DNA of 6,679 nt from positions 1-6,679 of the forward strand of contig DDPP01000001.1 of NCBI GenBank assembly GCA_002342255.1, written 5' to 3'. The translations under genes were made by a program, and so were the position numbers. Below the pieces are notes generated by a model that was not told the origin of the DNA, searched no databases, and saw only the letters and a list, made by a program, of their open reading frames with translations. Positions 1 to 5,271 of this stretch are shown here, in pieces; within the stretch, counting starts at the first letter, position 1; each line of letters opens with the position of its first letter. The DNA is from Micrococcales bacterium UBA2465 (GTDB taxonomy: Bacteria > Actinomycetota > Actinomycetes > Actinomycetales > Microbacteriaceae).

Positions 1-12
1 GGGATTCGATTC

Positions 13-360
13 GTGGCTAAAGTTTACGTATCTGCGGATAGCTTGCATGTGGAGCTTAGTTTCTGGGAAACCATTGGTTCATTTTCTAGAGGATTTGTCA
101 TTCCGCTTGGAGACATTTTGACTGTTGAAAAATCTGACAAACTTGATTTCAATATTCTCGGTTTGCGAATAGGTGGCTCGGCAATTCCATATGTATTTGC
201 TTATGGGAACTACCGCAAAAACAAACAATGGATTTTCTCAGTATGGAAGAAGCCGCAGGAAGCAGTCATCTTAACTTTGAAGAACCATCGGTTTGAGAAA
301 CTCGTTCTAGGCGTAACCGATGCCGAGGCATTGCTTAGTTCTCTAAGTGCCAGAGTGTAA
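13..360 (+). CDS. Conserved actinobacterial hypothetical protein, possible PH-like domain
   Basis: A 115-residue protein with no signal peptide and no clear membrane segment, so probably cytoplasmic. Its pattern is alternating short beta-like segments (VYVSADSLHVEL, FVIPLGDILTVE, WIFSVW, AVILTLK, KLVLGV) ending in a short helix around ADAEALLSSL-like residues 103-112. This resembles a small family I remember in actinomycetes, with a phi-x-V-P-L strand, a central G-x-R region and a final 'V-x-L....F..L-V.. D' segment, sometimes described as PH-like. That assignment is from memory and its function is unknown. The GTG start at 13 has a possible SD (GGGA, 1-4) 8 nt upstream. The frame stays open to base 1, so an earlier start outside the window cannot be excluded. 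Its last 18 bp overlap the 3' end of dapD on the other strand, with no terminator between them. Confidence 0.6.
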   Translation: MAKVYVSADSLHVELSFWETIGSFSRGFVIPLGDILTVEKSDKLDFNILGLRIGGSAIPYVFAYGNYRKNKQWIFSVWKKPQEAVILTLKNHRFEKLVLGVTDAEALLSSLSARV

Positions 361-1296
361 TTGGGGATTCAAAGTTATTCCCACACCATTACGTTGGATC
401 ACTTCTACTCTTCCAGTGACTGAGTTTCTGCGAAATAACAAATTGGGTTGACCACTAAGTTCAATTGCCTTGACAGTGCGTTCTGAAGCACCTTCAATTA
501 GAGTGACTTTAGTTCCCGCTGTCACATACAATCCAGCTTCTACCACCGAGTCATCACCAATTGAGATTCCTATACCCGCGTTAGCCCCAAGCAGTGCTCG
601 TTCACCAATAGATACTTTCTCTTTACCCCCACCAGAAAGTGTGCCCATGATGGAAGCGCCACCGCCGATGTCCGATCCATTCCCGACAATTACGCCTTGA
701 GCAATTCTGCCTTCCACCATGGCAATTCCCAGGGTGCCGGCATTAAAGTTGACAAAACCCTCATGCATGATTGTGGTGCCAGGAGACAGATGAGCTCCAA
801 GCCTAACTCGGTTGGCATCGGCAATTCGAACCCCTTTTGGAACTACGTAATCGACCAGCCTTGGGAATTTATCGATGGAGTGAACGGTTACACCTGAGGC
901 TCTAAGTGTTGGCAAATGTTTTTCATAATCCGAAATGGTCATTGCACCGATTGAGGTGAATGCAACATTTGGAAGGTTACCCAACAAGTTTTCTAGGTTT
1001 AGTCCATTTGGTCTAACTAGTAAATGAGACAGCAAGTGAAGCCTTAGGTAGGCATCTGGAGTTGAAGAAACTGGCTCAGTTAAATTTATCTCCAGTTTGA
1101 TCGGTTTCACTTCAACATTTCTTCTTGCGTCAAATCCGATTAGTTGTTGATAGTTGGGTTCTAAGAGAACGCTGGCTTCGCCTTCAGGAGCAGCACCGAG
1201 TGCGGGACTTGGGTACCAGGCATCAAGTATTTTGCCATCGGCAGCCTCGGTAACTAGACCGGCAGCCCAGGCAAGGTTTTGCGTCGAAGTATTCAT
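343..1296 (-). CDS. dapD: 2,3,4,5-tetrahydropyridine-2,6-dicarboxylate N-succinyltransferase
   Basis: This cytoplasmic enzyme transfers succinyl from succinyl-CoA to tetrahydrodipicolinate in the succinylase branch of diaminopimelate/lysine synthesis. The 317-residue protein has the length and wording of the actinobacterial DapD type (M. tuberculosis Rv1201c, also 317 by memory). Residues 1-110 form the N-terminal domain, including DAYLRLHLLSH (81-91). KFPRLVDYVVP (143-153) leads into a left-handed beta-helix of hexapeptide repeats at about 155-265 (RIADANRVRLGAHL, GVIVGNGSDIGGGASIMG). Glu195 in MVEGR matches the glutamate proposed as catalytic in the Mycobacterium enzyme. The C-terminal segment contains NLLFRRNS (285-292). 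The ATG at 1296 is preferred because a TAACCT hexamer ends 7 nt before it and no canonical SD is present. It is divergent from dapE, its pathway partner, and convergent with the small gene at 13-360. Confidence 0.96.
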   Translation of the reverse strand: MNTSTQNLAWAAGLVTEAADGKILDAWYPSPALGAAPEGEASVLLEPNYQQLIGFDARRNVEVKPIKLEINLTEPVSSTPDAYLRLHLLSHLLVRPNGLNLENLLGNLPNVAFTSIGAMTISDYEKHLPTLRASGVTVHSIDKFPRLVDYVVPKGVRIADANRVRLGAHLSPGTTIMHEGFVNFNAGTLGIAMVEGRIAQGVIVGNGSDIGGGASIMGTLSGGGKEKVSIGERALLGANAGIGISIGDDSVVEAGLYVTAGTKVTLIEGASERTVKAIELSGQPNLLFRRNSVTGRVEVIQRNGVGITLNPQLHSGT

Positions 1297-1303
1297 CTCT
1301 CCA

Positions 1304-1309
1304 AGGTTA
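1304..1309 (-). promoter_or_regulatory. Predicted -10 element of dapD (leaderless type)
   Basis: On the minus strand the hexamer TAACCT fits the actinobacterial TANNNT -10 pattern. It is followed by TGGAGAG (7 nt) and then the dapD ATG, which places the expected transcription start at or one base before the start codon. The GGAG is only 2 nt from the ATG, too close for a normal Shine-Dalgarno. No good -35 hexamer is visible, and its place would lie inside dapE. This is an inference from spacing only. Confidence 0.5.
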
Positions 1310-1313
1310 CAAG

Positions 1314-1319
1314 TAGGCT
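1314..1319 (+). promoter_or_regulatory. Predicted -10 element of dapE (leaderless type)
   Basis: TAGGCT fits TANNNT. It ends 3 nt before the ATG at 1323 and 6 nt before the in-frame GTG at 1326. With normal -10 to start-site spacing, transcription would begin close to 1326, which would make GTG1326 the natural first codon of a leaderless message. The hexamer lies only 4 bp from the opposing dapD -10, so the two polymerases would compete for the same DNA. Confidence 0.45.
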
Positions 1320-1322
1320 CGT

Positions 1323-2399
1323 ATGGTGGCTACGATTTTAGACTTAAAAAAAGATTCGGTGGAAATCACCCAGGTAATCTGCGATATCTTTTCAGTATCA
1401 GGTAGCGAACAAGAGCTCGCTGACATTATTGAACAAAGCTTGAGGCAATACGCCCATTTGGAAGTAATTCGACTGGGGGATGCGATTGTTGCGAGGACCA
1501 ATCTGGGCAGAGATAAGCGAGTAATTATTGCCGGCCACATCGATACCGTGCCAGTTGCCGATAACCTGCCAACCAAGTTTATTGAAATAAACGGTAAGCA
1601 GATGCTCTGGGGCAGAGGAACAGTTGATATGAAAGCAGGAGCTGCCGTTCAACTGAAGTTAGCCGCCGAATTAGTTTCGCCAAAGGTGGACATCACCTGG
1701 GTCTTCTACGATCACGAAGAAGTTGACTCTACTCTTAACGGATTAGGCAGAATTTCTAGAACTAATCCGGAACTCCTAGTTGGAAACTTCGCTGTCCTTT
1801 GCGAACCCAGCAATGCTCGAGTTGAGGGTGGCTGTAATGGAACTATGAGAGTTATGCTCACTCTCTCCGGCACCAAGGCGCATTCGGCAAGACCATGGAT
1901 GGGTGAGAACGCTCTCCATAAAGCATCCAAACCTCTTTCGATTCTGAGTTCATATCAGCCAGCTGAAGTTTTAGTTGATGGCTTGGTTTATCGTGAAAGC
2001 CTAAATGCAGTGGTTATGTCCTCCGGTATTGCCGGCAATGTAATTCCAGATCTTGCTTCGATTGAGGTCAACTATCGTTTTGCCCCAAGCAAGTCGGCTC
2101 AGGATGCAGAAGATCATATAAGAGAGCTTTTTGCTGGAACAGAGCTCTCCGTCATCGACGTAGCTGAAGGAGCCAGGCCAGGTTTGGATTTAGCTGAAGC
2201 GGCAGCGTTTGTTGCCGCAACAGGCACTGAGCCTGCGCCTAAGTATGGTTGGACCGATGTTGCTCGATTCTCTGCCCTTGGCATACCAGCAGTTAACTTT
2301 GGCCCAGGAGATCCAAATAAGGCTCATGCGGATGATGAGGCAGTTGAAATTGAGCAAATATACGCCTGTGAGAACTCGCTGCGGAGCTGGTTAGCCTAA
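1323..2399 (+). CDS. dapE: Succinyl-diaminopimelate desuccinylase
   Basis: A zinc-dependent M20-family amidohydrolase that cleaves N-succinyl-LL-2,6-diaminopimelate to LL-diaminopimelate and succinate, two steps after DapD (the transaminase between them is not in this window). The 358-residue protein shows the full metal site: His72 and Asp74 in GHIDTVP, bridging Asp102 in GRGTVDMKAG, catalytic base Glu132 with ligand Glu133 in DHEEVD, Glu161 in CEPSNARVEGGCNG, and His335 in NFGPGDPNKAHADDE. The dimerisation domain, about 170-285, carries GTKAHSARPWMGENA with His187, the residue that reaches the neighbouring active site in this family. No signal peptide is present. The start is ambiguous between ATG1323 and GTG1326, differing by one residue; no SD precedes either. 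Sharing a divergent 26-bp gap with dapD suggests co-regulation. Confidence 0.95.
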   Translation: MVATILDLKKDSVEITQVICDIFSVSGSEQELADIIEQSLRQYAHLEVIRLGDAIVARTNLGRDKRVIIAGHIDTVPVADNLPTKFIEINGKQMLWGRGTVDMKAGAAVQLKLAAELVSPKVDITWVFYDHEEVDSTLNGLGRISRTNPELLVGNFAVLCEPSNARVEGGCNGTMRVMLTLSGTKAHSARPWMGENALHKASKPLSILSSYQPAEVLVDGLVYRESLNAVVMSSGIAGNVIPDLASIEVNYRFAPSKSAQDAEDHIRELFAGTELSVIDVAEGARPGLDLAEAAAFVAATGTEPAPKYGWTDVARFSALGIPAVNFGPGDPNKAHADDEAVEIEQIYACENSLRSWLA

Positions 2400-2445
2400 A
2401 AATAGGGCCTGTTTTCCCTAGACCATAAAAATTCCTCGCTTGGCG

Positions 2446-2454
2446 TGGTTTAAT
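2446..2454 (+). promoter_or_regulatory. Predicted extended -10 promoter of the DUF3117 gene
   Basis: TG-G-TTTAAT (TG at 2446-2447, hexamer 2449-2454) has the form of an extended -10. A start near 2461 would give a leader of about 28 nt before the ATG at 2489. No convincing -35 lies 16-18 bp upstream (that stretch is A-rich, around TAAAAA). An overlapping alternative hexamer is TAATAG at 2451-2456. Unlike the neighbouring start sites, this one leaves room for a real 5' leader with an SD. Confidence 0.4.
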
Positions 2455-2476
2455 AGAAGTTCAGCGCAAAAGCATC

Positions 2477-2482
2477 AAGGAG
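2477..2482 (+). promoter_or_regulatory. Strong Shine-Dalgarno of the DUF3117 gene
   Basis: AAGGAG lies 6 nt before the ATG at 2489, an ideal arrangement. It fixes the start of this very short gene and rules out the internal ATG at 2498 as the main start. It is the best ribosome-binding site in the window. Confidence 0.8.
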
Positions 2483-2488
2483 TTATCA

Positions 2489-2662
2489 ATGGCAGCAATG
2501 AAGCCACGCACCGGCGACGGACCTATGGAAGCCGAAAGAGAAGCACGCGGACTTATCGTTCTGCGCATCCCTGCCGAAGGTGGTGGCCGTCTTCAGATCT
2601 CAGTCAATGACGAGGAAATTGAGCAGCTGAAGAAAGTGCTAGCTGGAATCAAGAAGCGCTAG
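2489..2662 (+). CDS. DUF3117 family micro-protein (57 residues)
   Basis: This short gene begins MAAMKPRTGDGPMEAEREAR, the hallmark opening of DUF3117, a family of about 55-residue proteins conserved across Actinobacteria (M. tuberculosis Rv1211 by memory). After it come a beta-rich stretch (GLIVLRIPAEGGGRLQISV, 21-39) and an acidic-to-basic C-terminal helix (NDEEIEQLKKVLAGIKKR, 40-57). There is no Cys, His or membrane segment, and the biochemical role is unknown. The gene stands alone, with its own predicted promoter, a strong SD and an intrinsic terminator 14 bp after the stop. That layout suggests an independent, probably well-expressed, monocistronic message. The family assignment is firm because of the near-invariant N-terminus. 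Confidence 0.93.
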   Translation: MAAMKPRTGDGPMEAEREARGLIVLRIPAEGGGRLQISVNDEEIEQLKKVLAGIKKR

Positions 2663-2676
2663 GAATCTCTGACTTG

Positions 2677-2706
2677 GACCACCTGAATTTCAGGTGGTCT
2701 ATTTAT
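2677..2706 (+). terminator. Intrinsic terminator after the DUF3117 gene
   Basis: A perfect 10-bp stem, GACCACCTGA (2677-2686) with TCAGGTGGTC (2690-2699), closes a 3-nt ATT loop and is followed on the + strand by the T-rich TATTTATTT. On the other strand the stem is followed by CAAGTCAGAG, with no T-run, so termination of the convergent methyltransferase message here would be weaker. The T-rich tail runs into the methyltransferase stop codon at 2707-2709. Confidence 0.88.
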
Positions 2707-3336
2707 TTAAGCCCGTTTGCTGGCTAACAATAAGCCATCACCTGCAGGAGATAACACAGTGATGAATTGGTCAATGTTGGTAATGGTTTCCAGAATGGTG
2801 CGGTAAGTCATAGTGTTGTCATCCCTGAGCATTTGATCAGGCACTCGATCGCGCCATAGCGCGTGGGCAACAGCTAACACTCCACCGGGACGCAGCAGTC
2901 TAAGACTTTGATCGACTTGTTCGCCTAAGGTTTCTCTATCTCCATCCAGAAAAACCAAATCATAGGTTTCATCGGCAAGATTAGTTAGCACCTCTACTGA
3001 CTTTCCATTGATTAGGCGAAGCCTTGAAGCTGGAATTTGGGCTTGATTGAAGGCAAACTTTGCATGACTTTGATATTCCCCTTCGGTTTCGATGCTTGCC
3101 AAAATCACGTTTGGATTTCCAGAAAGTAACCAAAGTCCGGAAACACCAGCTCCGGTGCCAACTTCAACAACCGCCTTGGCTTGAGAAGCACTAACCAGCA
3201 GCGCTAGATGCGAACCTACTGATGGGGTGACAGATTCGATGCCCAGTTCCTCAGCACGAGCTCTTGCGCGCGCAATAATCTCAGGTTCTTGGTGGAAATC
3301 TTCGGTATATTTCCAACTATTGATTTTGTCTACCAT
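2707..3336 (-). CDS. Class I SAM-dependent O-methyltransferase (Rv1220c-like)
   Basis: A 209-residue soluble methyltransferase of the small O-methyltransferase (caffeoyl-CoA/catechol type) group; the substrate is not known. With the start at 3336, the SAM-binding motif I is VVEVGTGAGVSGLWLL (57-72). The acidic residue ending strand 2 is in SIETE (about 81-85), and motif IV is DLVFLDGD (126-133). LLRPGGVLAVAHALW (147-161) and the C-terminal SPAGDGLLLASKR (196-208) follow the pattern of the actinobacterial family next to sigE/tatB. The frame stays open to an ATG at 3456, but that 249-residue version would run 56 bp into tatB and its extra N-terminus does not look like this family. ATG3351 is a second candidate. 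A TATGCT hexamer (3347-3352) lying over ATG3351 and 10 nt before ATG3336 favours 3336. It is divergent from tatB and convergent with the DUF3117 gene. Confidence 0.88.
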   Translation of the reverse strand: MVDKINSWKYTEDFHQEPEIIARARARAEELGIESVTPSVGSHLALLVSASQAKAVVEVGTGAGVSGLWLLSGNPNVILASIETEGEYQSHAKFAFNQAQIPASRLRLINGKSVEVLTNLADETYDLVFLDGDRETLGEQVDQSLRLLRPGGVLAVAHALWRDRVPDQMLRDDNTMTYRTILETITNIDQFITVLSPAGDGLLLASKRA

Positions 3337-3346
3337 CTCGATATTG

Positions 3347-3352
3347 AGCATA
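3347..3352 (-). promoter_or_regulatory. Predicted -10 element of the methyltransferase gene
   Basis: On the minus strand, TATGCT (TANNNT) lies 10 nt before ATG3336, so transcription would begin about 3-4 nt before the start codon. No usable SD is present (GAG abuts the ATG directly), which is consistent with a leaderless or near-leaderless message. The -35 region is poor. Position-based inference only. Confidence 0.35.
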
Positions 3353-3388
3353 TCTGGGTTCGGGCCGAGATGGTGGCAGGCTAAGCGG

Positions 3389-3394
3389 TAACCT
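3389..3394 (+). promoter_or_regulatory. Predicted -10 element of tatB (leaderless type)
   Basis: TAACCT, the same hexamer as predicted for dapD, lies exactly 6 nt before the tatB GTG at 3401, so the first transcribed base would be the G of the start codon. The intervening AGAGGA touches the GTG with no spacer and would be a poor SD. An in-frame TAA at 3389-3391, within the hexamer itself, excludes any earlier start. Confidence 0.5.
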
Positions 3395-3400
3395 AGAGGA

Positions 3401-3754
3401 GTGTTTGGTTTATCTAGCGAGAAGTTTGTAATTCTGCTGGTTCTAGCAGTTTTCATTTTGGGACCTGAGCGTTTACCTCAGTATTCTCGTTCGCTTGCAC
3501 AGTTCATCAAGAAGCTCAGAGCCATGGCCAATAACGCTCAAGATCAGATGAAAAATGAACTAGGTGAAGGTTTTGAGGACTTAGATTGGAAGAAATTAGA
3601 TCCAAGACAATATGACCCTCGAAGAATTATCAGAGAAGCGCTTTTAGAAGAAGATGCGCCGGTAAATCACTCTGAGCTCAACCAGGTGAAAACTAAAGCT
3701 CAACCAAAACTTCAGCCTGGCGAAACTCCACCGTACGATATCGAATCGACCTAG
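3401..3754 (+). CDS. tatB: Twin-arginine translocase subunit TatB
   Basis: A membrane subunit of the Tat system that works with TatC in binding folded, cofactor-bearing export substrates. The 117-residue protein has a short N-terminal transmembrane helix (about 8-19), the hinge GPERLP (21-26) with the TatB-typical Glu23, and an amphipathic basic helix (27-50). Next is the actinobacterial segment LDWKKLDPRQYDPRRIIREAL (61-81) and a polar, Pro-rich tail. The hinge Glu and the tail distinguish it from TatA. The GTG start is fixed by an in-frame stop just upstream and by the expected MFG- N-terminus. No tatA or tatC is nearby; in actinomycetes these are usually elsewhere. Its TAG stop lies inside the same CTAG as the stop of the opposing gabD2, so no terminator separates them. 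Confidence 0.93.
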   Translation: MFGLSSEKFVILLVLAVFILGPERLPQYSRSLAQFIKKLRAMANNAQDQMKNELGEGFEDLDWKKLDPRQYDPRRIIREALLEEDAPVNHSELNQVKTKAQPKLQPGETPPYDIEST

Positions 3755-5271
3755 AGCTTCTTCATTATTTTTGCCAGCAGGTTTAGTATCGGTGCCATCC
3801 TGTTGTATTGGTAACCACGACTTGGGAATTCCAATAAGCCACGGTGAATGCCGATTGCCTGTGCTTCGGTGTATTTGAGCAGACCAGGAATGCCATTTCG
3901 TCTACCGTTACCGGAATTCTTCATGCCACCCATTGGTGTATCCAACGAAGCAAAGGTTGCACGGAAACCTTCGTTTATGTTCACTGTTCCAGCCATAATT
4001 CGTTTAGCCACTAGCTTGGCTTGCTTTACATCTCCAACGACAGCTGCATTCAAGCCTTCAGTGGTCTGGTTAGCCATTTCTACTGCTTCATCAATTGACT
4101 CATATCCATAAACAGTAACCAGGGGCCCAAAAACTTCATCCTTATGTAATCTCATCTGATCAGTTACTTCAGTTAGAACTGTTGGTGCATAGAAGTATGG
4201 ACCCAATTCTGGCAGCGGGTGACCACCAGCAATAACCTTTGCGCCTTGGCTAACTGCTTCATCGATGAAACCAGAAACACGTTTTAGTTGGTTTGCGCCA
4301 GTGAGTGTTCCAATGTCGATGTTGAAATCGTTGGATGTGCCAAGTTTTAGGCTATTTACCTTTTCCTTTATTACAGCCTCAAAACGCTCTTTTTGTTCGG
4401 CTGGAACATAGGCGCGTTCAATTGAAACACAAAGTTGTCCAGCGCTGCCAAAAGCGCCACCAATCAGAATGTCGGCAGCTTTTCCTAAGTCTGCAGAGGG
4501 AAGAACTATAAGTGGGTTCTTGCCCCCAAGCTCCAAACTGAAAGGAATTAAACGTGCGGCAGCTCGAGCACCGACTTGCCTTCCAGTGGCAGCACTTCCA
4601 GTGAAAGCAACATAGTCAACATTGTCGGTAATCGCATTGCCCACTTCTGCACCATCTCCTGCGACAACTGTCCAGAGCTTTGGATCTAAGCCCGCTTTGA
4701 TAGCCAGGCTTCGGGCAGCCAGAGCTGTCAAAGTGGTTTGGTTATCAGATTTCTGAACCACTGAGTTCCCTGCAATCAGTGCAGGTAAAACATCTAGCAA
4801 ACATAGAGCCAGTGGGTAATTCCAAGGTGTAATTACACCCACTACACCCACGGGGACATGGTTAACCCAAGTTTTGGTTAGAAAAGGGACCCCAGCAATT
4901 GTGTGTTTAGGCTTTAGGGCTTTCTTGGCAATTTTGGCAAAGTATCGGGCCGAACCAGTTCCGCCAGCAACTTCTTCAAAGGCGTGAGCCCTGGCTTTAC
5001 CGGTTTCAAGCTGGACGATGTCCATCAATTCGTTTTGGTTTTCCAAAATCAAGTCATGAAGTTTCAAAAAGATAGCTTTGCGCTCGTCAATAGAAGACTT
5101 ACCCCAAACTCCTTGAGCTTCACGAGCACTATCGACGGCTTGCTTTACCTGATCGGCACTCAACTGGGGGAGTTCATAAATTAGATTGCCGGTATTTGGA
5201 TTGTTGATGGCAACTCTATTTGGGCTCGAAGCCAAATGTTTTACCAGTTCTGCAATCTTTAGTTCGCTCAT
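3751..5271 (-). CDS. gabD2: Succinate-semialdehyde dehydrogenase, GabD2 type
   Basis: An aldehyde dehydrogenase superfamily enzyme expected to oxidise succinic semialdehyde to succinate, with NADP+ probably preferred, at the end of 4-aminobutyrate breakdown or a 2-oxoglutarate bypass. All key parts are present in 506 residues: oxyanion Asn151 in TPWNYP, the cofactor-site segment QKSDNQT (173-179), GSAATG (225-230), general base Glu247 in ELGGK, nucleophile Cys281 in GQLCVSIERAYV, and Glu379 in EVFGP. The sequence closely follows remembered M. tuberculosis GabD2 (Rv1731) in LTKTWVNHVPVGVVGVITP-like and GTVNINEG segments. It carries the family's basic, hydrophobic C-terminal tail (about 485-506). 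ATG5271 overlaps the mrp stop in ATGA and has only a distant AGG upstream, so translation is probably coupled to mrp. A related semialdehyde or aldehyde substrate is possible. Confidence 0.88.
   Translation of the reverse strand: MSELKIAELVKHLASSPNRVAINNPNTGNLIYELPQLSADQVKQAVDSAREAQGVWGKSSIDERKAIFLKLHDLILENQNELMDIVQLETGKARAHAFEEVAGGTGSARYFAKIAKKALKPKHTIAGVPFLTKTWVNHVPVGVVGVITPWNYPLALCLLDVLPALIAGNSVVQKSDNQTTLTALAARSLAIKAGLDPKLWTVVAGDGAEVGNAITDNVDYVAFTGSAATGRQVGARAAARLIPFSLELGGKNPLIVLPSADLGKAADILIGGAFGSAGQLCVSIERAYVPAEQKERFEAVIKEKVNSLKLGTSNDFNIDIGTLTGANQLKRVSGFIDEAVSQGAKVIAGGHPLPELGPYFYAPTVLTEVTDQMRLHKDEVFGPLVTVYGYESIDEAVEMANQTTEGLNAAVVGDVKQAKLVAKRIMAGTVNINEGFRATFASLDTPMGGMKNSGNGRRNGIPGLLKYTEAQAIGIHRGLLEFPSRGYQYNRMAPILNLLAKIMKKL

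Noticed and set aside
470..897. Two plus-strand open frames inside dapD
   Set aside because: They lie antisense to a highly conserved enzyme, have Pro/Ser-rich low-complexity translations and show no recognisable domain; they are shadows of dapD.
1307..1930. Minus-strand open frames inside dapE, including one crossing the dapD/dapE gap
   Set aside because: They are antisense to a complete DapE with all metal ligands, and the translations resemble no family.
2403..2420. Possible terminator after dapE (TAGGG ... CCCTA)
   Set aside because: The stem is only 5 bp with an 8-nt loop and no T-run follows it, so it is too weak to call.
3337..3456. Longer methyltransferase start at 3456 giving 249 residues and overlapping tatB
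   Set aside because: The extra 40 residues are not typical of this family and would be antisense to tatB's well-supported membrane helix. A TATGCT hexamer fits the start at 3336 better.
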